Notes: a model not told the origin generated them from the sequence alone. 64,000 nucleotides of DNA from Mariannaea sp. PMI_226 (GCA_024336345.1 JANFOG010000006.1:1550001-1614000); one strand, 5' to 3'; shown: positions 10,651 to 22,398, counted from the stretch's first letter. A program made the numbers and translations.

Positions 10651-12751
10651 ATGGCCGAACGAGCCGCGCCACCCCAGCGAAGGGAGGGCCAGGAAGAAGG
10701 CGGAGGTGTAAGTTTTGCCTTGTTTATGGTTCAATGATCATTGATGGTAGCGATAAACATTTTGCTGATGAACCTGCTATGCAATAGGGATTCAATTACG
10801 GTACGCTGCTTATTGGTGGCACCGTTTACTTTGCGGTCAATCTTGCTCTCAACTACATGAATCGAAAGGATCAGACCGGTGTCCCCGCGACCAACCCTGA
10901 AACTGGCGAAATTATTCGAGTTCCTGGAAATACTGCAGAAATCCCAGCATTTGAATTCCGACCCAAAGAGTTGGATGAGGGTGCGACTATCAGCAGAATT
11001 CCAAAGAAGATTGCGCCCATCTGGCCACAGGATAGCTATGTCGACATTGTCGTCACCTTGTCGCCTTCGTTCAACCCGGTTCCCATTAACCAGGTGCCAG
11101 AAGAATATGTCGTTCTCCAGGAGAAGGAATTTCAACTGAATAATTACTCCGACAAGCGCGTCGTGGAGACCACGTTTCCCGTTCCCCAGGCCGTCCAGAA
11201 CAATGGTACCCTTTGGGGCCACTTCTATGTTGGCCTTCCTGGCAGCAACCTCGACCCCCGACAACCTGGATTTGACCCTGCTAAGGCGTATCATTTTGCT
11301 TGGCCTCTGACTCAGTATTTGCCTAAGAAGAAGGTTGCCAAAACTCGAAATCTTTTGGAGAATGCCCCGGAAGCCGCTTCTGAAGAAACTGAGGAGCCAG
11401 AGCCAGTAGGACCCACGATCGCCAGTTATTACCACCCCAATGCCAGTTTCTCGTTTGTGCCCGACCATGGTGTCAAGGACTTTGCTTCGTTGACCCCCCC
11501 AATCCGCCAGTACTTCCACCTTGAGGCGACCGGTGCTCGCGATGGATCTGGCCAGCATGGCTGGTATTGTGAGTTAAATCCTTTGATGACACTACTACAG
11601 CCGTGTATAACTGACTAGAATTAGACCCGGTTTTGTTTGTGAATACCTTCTGGCAGCTAACCAACCACATGACCGTCCTGAACGAAACTGTCAAGGAACT
11701 ACCTCTTCGCATCGACCTCAAAAATCTTGTTTCCTGGCAGTTCCAGATCATGGCTACCATGGAGGCAAATGCCAAAGAGGCTGCGCGACAGGCTGCTTTT
11801 GGCGGCTCTCTACCTGGTGGCGGCGACGGCACGGAGATTGAGATGATCAAAGAAATCTTCATTGATACAAACCCCATTCTTCTGGGCATCACCATCGTGG
11901 TGAGCATCGCGCACATGATTCTGGAGACCCTGGCCTTCGGTTCCGATATCGCTCACTACCGCAAGAAGAAAGACAATGTTGGTATCTCAGTGCGATCCAT
12001 CCTGGCCAACGTGTTTATGCAATCCGTTATCTTCCTTTATCTCCTGGATAACTCGCAAAATACGAGCTGGATGATTCTCGGAACTCAGGTTGTTGGTATA
12101 CTCATCGAGTTTTGGAAGATCACAACCGTGGTCAACGTGCGGGTGGTTCCTAGCGCCCCTGGATCTTGGCTTCCATATGCCGTTGTGTTTGAGGATAAGC
12201 AGCAGCTGACCGAGACTGAGGAGAAAACCAAGGAGTATGACGAGATTGCTTTCAAGTACGTCTACATTGCCGCGGTGCCTCTCTTGATCGCCTACGGCAT
12301 CTACTCCCTTGTCTACGACAGCCATAAGTCGTGGTACTCGTACATCATTACCACTCTTGTCGGTTCGGTCTACGCATACGGTTTCCTCATGATGGTACCC
12401 TCGCTCTACATCAACTACCGTCTTAAGAGTGTGGCACACATGCCAGCCAAGGCCATGATGTACAAGTTCCTCAACACCTTCATCGATGACTTGTTTGCGT
12501 TCACCATCAAGATGCCTTTCCTGCACCGTTTGTCGACGTTCCGTGACGACATCATCTTCTTCATCTACATTTACCAGCGATGGGCTTATCGTGTCGACTA
12601 CAGCCGCGTGAACGAGTTTGGCCAGGGTGGTGACGATGAGCCCACTGAGAAGAAGGAGACCGAGGCCAAGGAGGTGACTGCCGAGAAGGCCAAGCAGGTT
12701 GAGGCAAAGGCAACCGGTGCTGACACTGGCAAGGCCACGAAACGAAAGTAG
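10651..12751 (+). CDS. CLPTM1-family multi-pass membrane protein
   Basis: CLPTM1 / CLPTM1L family (cleft lip and palate transmembrane protein 1), an endomembrane protein with a large lumenal N-terminal domain and a C-terminal block of membrane spans. Exons are 10651-10707, 10788-11568 and 11625-12751. The introns have donors GTAAGT and GTGAGT and acceptors ATAG and TTAG, and the product is 654 residues. A first membrane segment (LLIGGTVYFAVNLAL) follows about 22 residues in. The family hallmark FVNTFWQLTNHM and the membrane core (ILLGITIVVSIAHMILETLAF onward, with a conserved ISVRSILANVFMQSVIFLYL-type stretch) are clear. The C-terminal 50 residues are charged and rich in Lys, Glu and Ala, so likely cytosolic. 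Human relatives act in receptor retention and in scrambling a GPI precursor; the fungal role is not established. Confidence 0.95.
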
Positions 12752-14878
12752 ACTCTCTCTCTCTCCTGACTCTATATACGTGGGGAACATGGAGTTGGTC
12801 AAGATAGCTTAGAGTGGATGAGGAGGGTTTGGATAAGGCGATGATCGAACAGGTCTCAGTTTTGTACATTAATTGTTAATCAAGGCATCTTAACCGGTCT
12901 CTATTAATACCTACTATTATCATCCGATGCGATATCAGGGCTATTCTTTTGTGAATTCAGAGCACAAGCTAGCGCTAGAACTAGCCATCCTCGCCCGTTT
13001 TACGTGGCCATGCAGTTAATGGAATGTTTTTATTGGACTACCAAGCGATTTGTGGTGTGCCTTTCGCTCTGGAGTGACGGTACTTGACCTTCGTAGGCTT
13101 CGTTGGCAGCACTAATTCAGCCACCATTGACCCTCCATCACAGCCCTATGCAATCTTGTCAAAAAGATGATTGGAACTACTACTTTGGGACTCGTTGCAT
13201 GCTCCCTTGCCCAAACTGGATCTGCACTCTTACAAAAAAATAAAGGAGGGCACATGTGACAGCAGAGACTAAAAGGTTATCCAGACTTATTCATACTAGT
13301 ACAGAGGAAGAAGTTGGTGTTATGAATATCCACTGTGTGTTCGGGGGGGCCACCCTGAAGAGACCACCGTCATAGCGGCCCCGCCCTTGCGGATTGAGGC
13401 GTGGCTCAGTCTTTGTGGGCTGCAAGGGCAGACGCACGACGTGACGACAGCAATTGAACTTCAAATTGACATTACAGAGGGCTATTGGAATAGGGGTGGT
13501 TGAGTTGGGTTGGGTTGTTAGTAGCAAGGTCATAAGCCGTGAGAGCCGATTTGAACAGCATGTTGTAGATCTGTCAGCCTCTGTCCGGTCTTGAGCGGAA
13601 CAAGAAGACAGGCCGCCTTGAATGCTGGCTTGCACCGTTGGACGAGATCTGTCTAAGTTAGGCGTGGACTTGAAACGATGGAAGCCTACTCCGTGCTTTT
13701 ATAGGGGCCGGCAAGGTGCCCTATTTCACTGTGTTATAAGGTACAGGAGTAGTTGGAAACAGCTCAGTAATTGAACCAATTGACACCCATAACACAATTC
13801 CAACATTTTCTTTCTTTCTTTTTTATTTTCTTTCCAATATTGTACCTGCCCATCATTCTTGTTCCTTATTTCCCTCCCCCCTATTTTTCATTGCTGATTT
13901 TTATCTCGTGTTTCCTTCCAGCCTTGCAGGAACTCTGCTTAGGTATCAGGATTCTCTTCGCATTGCCAAGTCCAGCGTACTAGGCTTAGCCTCTAATTAG
14001 AACACAGCCTCACTGAGGCAGACGCCGTCTCACGACACACTCTCGCCCGGCTCTCTCGTTCATCATTACGAGGCAGAATGCGAAATTTCTTCCCAAGCCA
14101 ACAAGTTTAATTACGAAAGCTTCGATTGGTAGTAACTGCTGTTATTTCTTCTTTTTTTTTTTCTCATGCCTATCAATGCTACAGTTCATAGCACAGCAAT
14201 ACTATAAAAAAAACACTAGGTACCTAAGTGCAAGATTTATACACCTACCTGGCTGGCTTGGTAGTCATGTAACTTTAGGTACTGGAGCTATTGTACTCCG
14301 TATCTGGTCCCTGATAATGAACAACCCCCCGACTCCTACATCGCACTTCCCCCCCCCAGAAGTCCCCGTGGTCCCCGTAGTCTCCGCTGGCACAGCGGCA
14401 CCCACACCAGGCCCTACCCGCCAACAAGAGCTCAGCCTCATGCCGCTGTCTACATCATCGGAGCTCAGTGCATCCTACTAAAATAAACCTCATCCCTTTC
14501 TTTCAACCAGGCTTCCCCCTTGGCTCTCGTGTTACTTCTTCGAGCCGGCTGCCGGTTCGAGCCTGACCTTCCCGCCCATGTACCGTCTTCGGTCGATACT
14601 CTTCTTCGCCCCGCGACGACGCCGGTGAAAGTGAAACGAGGTCCTCCTGTTCTGTCCTCTTCTCTTCCTACAATACTTAATACGATCCTCCTCCAATTGC
14701 CTTTGCGACGTCTAGGTCGAGCCTTTGAACCTTCCCTTCTCTCCCCCTTTCTCCCACCATTCCCAGGCGCCGAAATATTCTCCCACCTCGAGCCGAACCG
14801 AACACGCAGCCAGCTTTGCGCTCGCCCGCTTTGGGTGACGCCTTATCGCCCTCAGGGCCCGTTTCCCTTTCCCGAACA
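12752..14878. other. Intergenic region, 2.1 kb
   Basis: The first part is the 3' flank of the CLPTM1 gene and has no recognisable content. From about 14320 onward the sequence becomes C/T-rich and probably forms the promoter and 5' UTR of the double-CxxC gene. It contains a proline-rich short frame (listed separately) and another short ATG frame at 14579. No RNA gene was found. Confidence 0.5.
14317..14481 (+). CDS. Possible small proline-rich ORF (54 aa)
   Basis: An ATG frame of 54 codons ends at TAA 14479-14481 and reads as a Pro/Thr/Val-rich peptide (starting MNNPPTPTSHFPPPEV). Its composition is more protein-like than its surroundings, and it lies 0.4 kb before the next gene. It could be an upstream ORF in a long leader, a small gene, or chance in a C-rich tract. 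No homology is recognised. Confidence 0.22.
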   Translation: MNNPPTPTSHFPPPEVPVVPVVSAGTAAPTPGPTRQQELSLMPLSTSSELSASY

Positions 14879-16102
14879 ATGAGCCACTCCGATTCGGTCG
14901 GGAAATTACTGGCGGAAATCGCGACGCTCGTCGCTGACGGACTTCGTCTCTTCAGCCTGGCTGATAAGCGCCAGTGGGGGCCTGACGAGCACGAGCAGGT
15001 GCAAGCTTTCACCCAGCTGCTGGACGAGGCGAAGAAGGACTTTCAAGAACTGTCCCCCCTCGTCAATGGACAGATATACTACGAGAACGATCGCAAACGT
15101 ATGTGGCCTTTCCCACCACCACCACCACCACCACTAAGCCTTGGCTGCCTCTCGCTTATTTCGACCCCTCTGGTCTACCCCAGCTGTATCTTGCCTCGGC
15201 AGATCCAGCTTCCCTAATTAGCTATTCTATCTTTCCCCAGATATATACTTTCCTCACCATGACAGCCGTGTTTTCAGATTGCTTCCTCCACAACAAAAGC
15301 TAACTGGAACTACTTAGATGAATCATTAGAAGAACTAAGGGCCTTGAAGGCCAAGTTCAACGCCCATATAGAAAACATCAGAGACTGGAGCCGTTCAGGC
15401 GGTCCAATCAATCCCATCTGGGTCCGAGAAACCCACGACCTGCAACGCCAGCTCCACCGCGCACAGCGTCGAGCTGCACATCGCATCTTCACATCCGAGA
15501 CAGAAAACTCGACACGATGCTTGGGAGCTTTCCTGGTGTACAGAAAACAGCGGGAGTGGACGAGAAATAGGGCGGTGCCCGACGAGCTCGAGTATCAGCG
15601 CCGGTACCGAGAGGAGCTATTACTGTGCAACACTGTGGGGTCGTTCCAGAGATTTGGGGAACGTGATATCGCCTTCATGTGCGACTTTTGTGATGGACAC
15701 ATTGTCTGGGAAGACCTCGAGAATATGCCCTCAATACGGTCGTTTCAGGAGGCAGCAGCGTCGCCCATCCTTACCTTGTCCCCGACGACGGACAATCCGC
15801 ACTGGCAGGCCACGGGGTTCACTTTATCAGGGCACCAGGAAAAGCAGATTGTCTTTGCGCCAGTTGCCATCGCGAATCACGTAGCACCGTTACACCGTGA
15901 CTGGTTAGCCGGTCTCCTCTGTCCGTACTGCGAGAACGAGTCAACTGTACCTCAGGAAGAGTACGACGATGAGGACCCTTACCGCCCTGAACTCAGTTAT
16001 GAGGATATGGCTGCTTTCCACGAACACCTCTCATGGCAACATACCATTACTGCCCCGACCTCATCACAACCTGCACAAACGAATTCCTGCCAGATGATGT
16101 AG
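14879..16102 (+). CDS. Uncharacterised protein with two CxxC pairs (exon 2 ambiguous)
   Basis: I do not recognise a named family. Exon 1 is 14879-15098 (donor GTATGT) and the last exon runs 15318-16102. Visible features are a helical N-terminal part (MSHSDSVGKLLAEIATLVAD), the segment IWVRETHDLQRQLHRAQRR, and two pairs that could bind one zinc: FMCDFCDGH and LLCPYCENES. An acidic patch (EEYDDEDPY) follows, and the C-terminus CQMM would fit a CaaX prenylation box. The middle is unclear. A strong acceptor at 15240 opens a frame reading HIYFPHDSRVFRLLPPQQ that runs to a stop. It joins the rest only if 15241-15267 is a 27-nt microexon followed by a 50-nt intron (15268-15317), or if one A is missing in the run at 15295-15298. 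Skipping it altogether (intron 15099-15317) also stays in frame. Confidence 0.75.
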
Positions 16103-16720
16103 GGTGAATATTTTTTTTTATCATATTTGACTTAAGCTGTCTGTTTGAAGAAAACTAGTTTCTGATTCATCTGGCCGCTCTCATTTGGTCGCATTTGGCA
16201 TATACAGTCTCGGAATACGGAGTTTTGGAGTTACAGAAAATCCTGCCGGTAGGTAGGTAGGCAGGACAGATCATGATAAGGGGTGGGGGCGAAACAAACA
16301 GCACTTCATGTTACGAAGATAAACGAGCTCGCTGGAATCACAATGGAATGGACATGATGAAACCTAAACGTAATTAAGGTAGTTCACATAATGTACATAG
16401 CCTTGGCCTTCTTCTCTTTTTCCTGTTGTTTTTTCTCGTTTCGATTCGTTTTGGAAAAGATTCCCAACCATCTGTCTAAAAAGGCACGACTTGTTTTTCA
16501 AAAACCAATTTCCTTTGCTCGTCTCGATCCCTCCATCCAGCCCATCCGTCCCATACACCCCTCACTCACAAAAGCGCCCGAGTAGGAAAATAAAATAAAA
16601 TAAAAACAAAGAGCTAATTATAGAACCATGGGGGTGGTGGTTTGCGCCTCGCTGAACTCTGGGGTGACCAACGTATATGGATATATGTATACTTGTGTGA
16701 TTGTTTGCTCATAGTTTGTT
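16103..16720. other. Convergent 3' region
   Basis: This is the shared 3' flank of the double-CxxC gene and SEC22. It is AT-rich (an AAAATAAAATAAAATAAAAA-type run near 16588) and no gene was seen. Confidence 0.6.
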
Positions 16721-17456
16721 TTAAAAGAACCGCCAGTAGATGAAGAAGAGGATGAAGAGACCTAGACCGGCAAAGGGCCCGTACTGCTTCATGAGCAGCT
16801 CCCAGTTAATCCGCACGGCAGCCTTGCGGTACTTCTTGCTGTCGTCGCGGAGACGGGAGCTCAGCTCGCCCATGCGCTCGAGGCTGTCGCCGCGATACAG
16901 CAGATCCTCAATGTTCTTGGTCATGACCTTTGTGACATCGCGCAACTCGTCATTGAGCTTGTCCAGGTTCTGGGCGGCGCGGGCGTCGGCGTAGGTGACC
17001 TTTGACTTGGAGATGAAGTTGTCAAACTCCATGAAGGCGTAGGGCCGCAGGGACGGGGAGTGGACTTGCTGGGCGGGGTAGACGGTTGTGAACTCGCGTG
17101 CGAGATCGGCCAGGTATGTGAAGGCGAGTTTTCGCGGGTAGGAGGAGGCGCAGATGGCGAGGAAGACGATATCGCTGTCGATGAGGTAGTGGACTGTGTG
17201 CTTGGAGGTCTCGATACTGGCTTGGGCCTCGGAGTTGCGGGTGAGCTTGCGCAGAACTTGGCGGACGTTCTGCTTGGTTTCGGCAAGGCTGGCTTCAGCG
17301 GCTTCGTCGTCGGCAGAGGCACAGAGCATGAGGCCTGGGAACAAGGAAGGAGGACGAGTTAGTTATTTTGTAGTCCATGAACATGAGGTGTGGAAGGGGG
17401 GGGGAGTGTGATGCGCGCGTACCATCAAGCCTTGATATTTGCGTCGAATAAATCAT
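16721..17456 (-). CDS. SEC22: R-SNARE Sec22
   Basis: Vesicle SNARE for ER-Golgi transport, in both anterograde and retrograde fusion. Exon 1 is 17456-17423 and encodes MIYSTQISRLD. After an 88-nt intron (17335-17422, donor GTACGC, acceptor CCCAG), exon 2 runs 17334-16721, giving 215 residues (yeast Sec22 is 214). An N-terminal longin domain covers about residues 1-120. The R-SNARE helix follows (KVMTKNIEDLLYRGDSLERM, with Arg of YRG as the zero-layer residue). A single C-terminal anchor ends in FILFFIYWRFF. Upstream is 0.8 kb of non-coding DNA before ELP5, with both genes on the same strand. Confidence 0.96.
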
Positions 17457-18281
17457 TTTGGCGGAATGGAGGCAAAGGCGAATGAGAGCAAGAGGTAAAC
17501 AAAATGAAAAGAAAGGCTGAGTGAGATCGGAGGTGGTGGTGTGTAGGTGTTTCGCCCAGATGCAGTTGATTCCTTTGTCAGAAACTTGGGAACCAAACGT
17601 GTCCAGAAGCTTGCGGCCAACGGAATGAAAGAGATAGAGGTGACGTCGGGGGGATTGGTGTCCCTTTTTTGGAGAAGGCAGCACTAGGCAGAGGCAGGGG
17701 AGAGAAAGATAAAAAAAAAAAAAAAAGAGAACACGACGCAGGTGACAATTCGATCAAAGAAATTTAGCTTCAATGAGGCGTTTGATTCATAAAGACGTCG
17801 AAATCCTGAAGAGGCCAAGATGGGGTGGGATGGCTGTTGTGAATAGAGCACTGATTGAATGATGTCGTCCCCTTTGAAAGGAAGATGGCGATCACTAAAT
17901 AAGCATGGACGTCAACTAATACTGTAGCATGTGCCTGCAGCAGAGTCCAGGGGTATGTTTTTTTTTCTTGGGTGGTGCTGATAAGATAATGCTCCATGCG
18001 CTGTGTTGGCTGTGTAACTCCATTACAGTAGAGCTACGAAATCAGCTACATGTAGGTACTGCAGGCATACGATGTATGTACCAGAGATATTAAACATACG
18101 TAGTAGGTAATCAACGTAACTCTGTCGTATCTATCGTGATTCGTCTCATTGTGACACCATAGTAACCTATTTTCTGCTGTTCTTTGTACTAATTTTTGTT
18201 CCTTTAGGTTTCTTTGTTCCAATGTTGTCTACTATTCCTTTATACTCTTCCGGTTTTGCCGCCTTTTAGGAAACCCACCTT
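17457..18281. other. SEC22 promoter and ELP5 3' flank
   Basis: The region contains a 16-base poly-A tract near 17711-17726 and otherwise plain non-coding DNA. No RNA gene, repeat family or coding signal was found. Confidence 0.55.
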
Positions 18282-19469
18282 TTAAATCTCATCCTCTTCA
18301 TCATCAAAGTCATCCTCCCTCCCCATCTCATACAATATTCTTCCTCCTTCTCCCGCCCCAATGTCTGTTTGAGCATCAAAGTATGGTAGCACAATTCCCT
18401 CTCTGTCCTTCCTTTGCTTCTCAGTTAGACCGAGATTAAATGTGCTTTCCGGTGTCTCTTCGCCCTCGCCTGCTTCGCCTGTCTCCGTGTGTGGCTTGAA
18501 CATGGGGTGGTCCGTTAGCAGGCAGACCTTCCCTGGGTTCAGGGATTTCGATTGCGCAGTATCATCTTTTCGGATGAGAATAAACTTCTCTGAGACGGTT
18601 CTTCCACTGCGGCGGCGTAGCTCCATGTGCATAACCACACCCTCGCTGTCGTCGCCATTGTCCTTTCGCCTGCCCTTGAGCCCTACGAGTAAACCCTCAC
18701 GGCCCTCACCTAAACCCCATTCAGGTTCTTGAATACTTCTGTTCCGAGCCTTCTGACGCTCTATTTCCTGGTAGAGGCTAGAAAGCCTCAGGATGGCCGT
18801 TGCAAGATGGCATAGGATAGTGAATGGGTGTGGTTCGTACTCGCTGAAAGACTTGGGCAGCACAATCGGAACATCGTCATGATACGTAGCCACAATAGAT
18901 ACAGCAGGAGTGATGATGCTTGAAAGAAAGCTTGCTAGTGACTGAGGAGCAGCTGATGCCAGGGCGTTGAGAGAGTCAACAATAACCACAGCTCCTGTAA
19001 GAAAAATGGTGAGTTGGGGCTTTGCACATCGAATGGAGGAGTTGCTCTGACTCACTTTGGGTAGGTTTATCTTTGGCTGTCTGGGGATTAAATACGGGAT
19101 AATGGCCTACTAAGTCCCTTCGGACCGCATTCAAGTCTTTCCCTGCAGCTTTGACAAAGATGTCGACATCTTGGGGTTTCTTAAGCGTCGCGAACGAGAG
19201 GAATATGACAAGAGTCTTTGCGATCTGTGTGTGGCGCACAATGAATACACAAGTACCCTTCCTCTGCGGCCGCTGTCTCGGCGAGCGAATGAAGGAGCAA
19301 AACGTACCTTCGCACGAGAAACAAACTCGGAAAGCACAGGGTGCGCAGGCTGCTCCAGACTATCAATGACGAGAGTGAGCGGGCTTGCGCCGTCGCGGAG
19401 GTTTAAGAGTTTTTGCAGCAGCAAGATGCTGTGGGATCGGGTATGGTGGGCGCTGTTAGCGAGCGCCAT
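18282..19469 (-). CDS. ELP5: Elongator complex subunit Elp5
   Basis: Subunit of the Elp4-Elp5-Elp6 ring of Elongator, which is needed for mcm5/ncm5 modification of wobble U34 in cytosolic tRNAs. Exons are 19469-19308, 19224-19056 and 18994-18282. The introns are 83 and 61 nt (donors GTACGT and GTGAGT, acceptors CACAG and TACAG), and the protein is 347 residues. The RecA-like core shows LTLVIDSLEQPAHPVLSEF, then KTLVIFLSFATLKKP and AVVIVDSLNALA; the ATPase motifs are degenerate, as expected for Elp5. The C-terminus (GGRILYEMGREDDFDDEEDE) has the acidic tail typical of the family. Confidence 0.93.
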
Positions 19470-19870
19470 GATGTAAGATTCACCTTTGATGAGATAGGCA
19501 CCCGTGTTGTGAGGAATATGCTGGGCAGGGAATCTGGGTCAGGTGAAATTGTCTTTGAATCGATGAGACTGATTCAATGCTTGATTCTGGTGTTGTGCCT
19601 ATCCAGCCCCAAGGTCATACATCATAGGTACCCTGTGGGCGTTTAGGTCTGTAGATACTAGTCGAATAGCGGGGTATCTGCTGAAGACTCACTCACAGTA
19701 GGTGTACCCACTGCCCCACCATAAAACCTTTCGGTGGGTTAGTTGTGCTGAAGACTATATAAAGAGAGGACAAAATGATTTCTAGGCAGTTATTAAGTTA
19801 TCTCCCGCAGAGCCTCCTCCATTAGGTACGCCTCATTGCTTCTTACTCGGTGATCTGTATATTTCATAAT
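19470..19870. other. ELP5 promoter and 3' flank of ASXH gene
   Basis: Short intergenic stretch between two minus-strand genes. No further feature was seen. Confidence 0.55.
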
Positions 19871-21095
19871 CTATGCCAGCTCATCCTCAGTTTCTGATTC
19901 AGCACAACACCTTTTTTTCATTACCCTTTTTGACCGGCGAGAAGTCATCGATTTCTGCTCCAAGTGTGTTTTAACCGTGATGGTATCTGAATCCGCGTCT
20001 AGGAGTCCATCTATCGGGTTGTCTTCAATCGTATTGCGTTGCCCATCGGGCTGATTTCTCTCGACCACTAGAGAGTTCTGCATGACCTCCTTATCACGCT
20101 TGCTCTCCTGCTTTTCGACGACATTCCTCCACGCATTTTGAGGCTCTTGCGCAGTTCCGTTTTCCATTTGTTTTATATCCTTGTCCTTATCTTGCTGCGT
20201 GGTTTCTTTTGGACACCCAGCCATGATAGCATCTTCAGCTTGGCTGTCGGGATCACCAATCTGTTTTGCCTCACCGTTATCCGGTGTAGCATTATTGTTG
20301 TTGCCGCTGCCGCTGCCGTTGCCGCTGCCGTTGCCGCTGCTGCTCTTCCCGGCAGTTGTGAGTTCCCGACGAGACGTAAACTCATCGGGAATATCAATAT
20401 CCCATTCTTCCTTGAATTTCGTCTCCAGGTATTCGTCGAATTCGCCAATCTTCCGTCTTTCATGAGCACCCCAGGCCGATGCCAGCCACTCTGGGTCATG
20501 CTTCCCTTGTGCTAGGCCCTCCGTATAGGCAGCGCAGTCATACCGGAAGCCATCGTCATTCCTCAACGATGCAAAGTCGGGGCGAGCATCTTGGGTATTG
20601 GCACTGAGAATGTGTTGGTTGTCCGGGAATAGAGCTAGAATTTCTGCTTGCTCCTCTCGGCTGAGCACATCCCATGCCATAGGACTAGTCAACACCGCCT
20701 AGTAGAAAAATGTGAGCTGATAGTTGGGCGAAATTTGAAAGAGAAATGGGGTAGAGGCGAAAACGTGATGGAGATAAAGGTGCGCTTCATACCCTAAGTT
20801 CAGCAGAGGCCAGAGGAGATTTTGGGTCGGAGAGAATGCTCTCGGCATCCCATTTCGATTTTCTGGTCCGTTTTACTAGTACCTTCTTCTTACCGGGAGA
20901 CCTGGTATTTTGTGGTGTCTTCTTAGGAGTGGTGGATGATTCTTTGCTCAGCGATGGTGAAGATAGCTTCATGTCTTCGACATGTGGTAGTTGGATAGTT
21001 GAGCCATCGGGAAGCTCGACGTCCTGAATGGACGAGAGAGGCGATGAAGAGGCTGCCTTACCAACTTCTTCGTGTTCAGCTGTAGGACTGCTCAT
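19871..21095 (-). CDS. ASXH/DEUBAD-domain chromatin protein
   Basis: A fungal Asx-homology (DEUBAD) protein. In animals the DEUBAD of ASX/ASXL activates the BAP1/Calypso H2A deubiquitinase (PR-DUB); the same job here is inferred from the family. Exon 1 is 21095-20793 and exon 2 is 20698-19871, with a 94-nt intron (donor GTATGA, acceptor CTAG), giving 376 residues. The domain spans about residues 80-200. It starts at KSKWDAESILSDPKSPLASA, continues with VLTSPMAWDVLSREEQAEIL and LFPDNQHIL, and ends near AHERRKIGEFDEYLE. Before it lies a Ser/Lys-rich basic tail. After it are a Gly/Ser/Asn repeat encoded by a GC-rich hexanucleotide run (20293-20345) and a basic patch (SRRSKRVMKKR) that may be a nuclear signal. 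No PHD finger is present, unlike animal ASXL. Confidence 0.88.
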
Positions 21096-22398
21096 TGCAA
21101 GATGCTAGGCGTCGCCTCGAACAGACGCGCTGACGCAATATTGCTACTATCGCCTCTGCCGGCAGTAACTAGTTGCGTCAGGTCGGTGAGGGACCAATAA
21201 GACTGGCTGTCGGGCTTTTTTTGAGCATCGAGATTATCTTACTTGGTGAATGGTAGGAGGAGCGATCTATGATAGAAAGTCATGGAGAGTGCGCAAGCGG
21301 TACTAGTTGTGGACTACCAGTGTGCGAGGTTGCTAAGATAGCTTAGGAGTAGGTAGGTGGTTATGCCTGAGTTGTGGATTGCTTCAACTCGTCAAGGTAT
21401 TGGGCTGTTTCGCAAAGTGCCACCAGGTCCCAAACAAACAGCCGCCCCAGGTTTCGTTTGGGGACATGGTCTTGCGGGTACCTGTACCTAATGTACTGTA
21501 CCCGCTCACTGAGCCTCACTGCAATGAGGCTCGCTGACAAAGCTGAGGGGCAGCTTGAATATGTATTGTACCCCGTCAAAGGCTTTATATTGAAAACGGT
21601 AGCCATTTTAAAGACAAAAAAAACAAATAACGAATAACATGTGGGCAGACAGTGTGTTCTATTAGTAGCGTCCCATTTTATCATTTGGGGGGTTAATCAA
21701 TCAAGTCTCAATTATCAGTATCAAAGCATCCTTTCGTAAGTTGCACCTGTATTTTGCAGGACGGTACCTACAATTCAGTCTACCACATGGCGTTCGTGCT
21801 TATCTAAAGTGGGTACAATGATATGCATCTCCATCGGCCTTCTCCTTCTGGCCAAACCCCATTCCTCCCGCCGACATAGTGTAAAGTCGCCATGGGGGGG
21901 CGAAGAGTTGGCTTCCAATGGCGTCGATCTTGACTCGACTTCAACTGAAAATGTACCCAGTCTAGAAGTCCTTGCCACCAGCCAATGGCGGCAAATCTCT
22001 TATCAACCCCCGAGTTCACCAACTCCCCCACTTCGGCAAGTATTCCCGGGGTTCTTCATCTTTGTGGGGACGCGACTCGTGATGCCTTCAACCCTTTCGA
22101 GCTGACCAACGGCCATCTGCTTGACTAACCCTTTGTTCCTTTTATTCCAACACTGCTCTCAGCAGATCCTCCACCGGGCCCATTGATCGGCGATTTGTCC
22201 TGATATCTGCTGGTCCCCCTGTTTCCCCAGAGCAGACTGACTTGGCTCTGGCTCCGGCTCCGGCACCGGCTCTGTCCAAACGCCTCTCTGAGTGAGAACC
22301 GATTGACGAACTTGAAAAGAACGCCAGACATCTAGCAGGTCCACCAGGTCACAAAGTGAATAAGAAGCCAAGTCGTCCGAGGAAAGAATTAGCACGTA
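21096..22398. other. Divergent region between ASXH gene and Zn2Cys6 gene
   Basis: The region holds two promoters. From about 21980 to 22290 some short plus-strand frames look weakly coding: an ATG frame at 21985-22125, and a frame reading through an Ala-Pro repeat that ends at a GTGAGA donor at 22292. They may be upstream exons of the zinc-cluster gene. I could not join them to it in a consistent phase. Confidence 0.4.

Noticed and set aside
14540..14570. GGTTCGAGCCT resembling a tRNA B box
   Set aside because: No A box, acceptor pairing or anticodon stem can be built around it.
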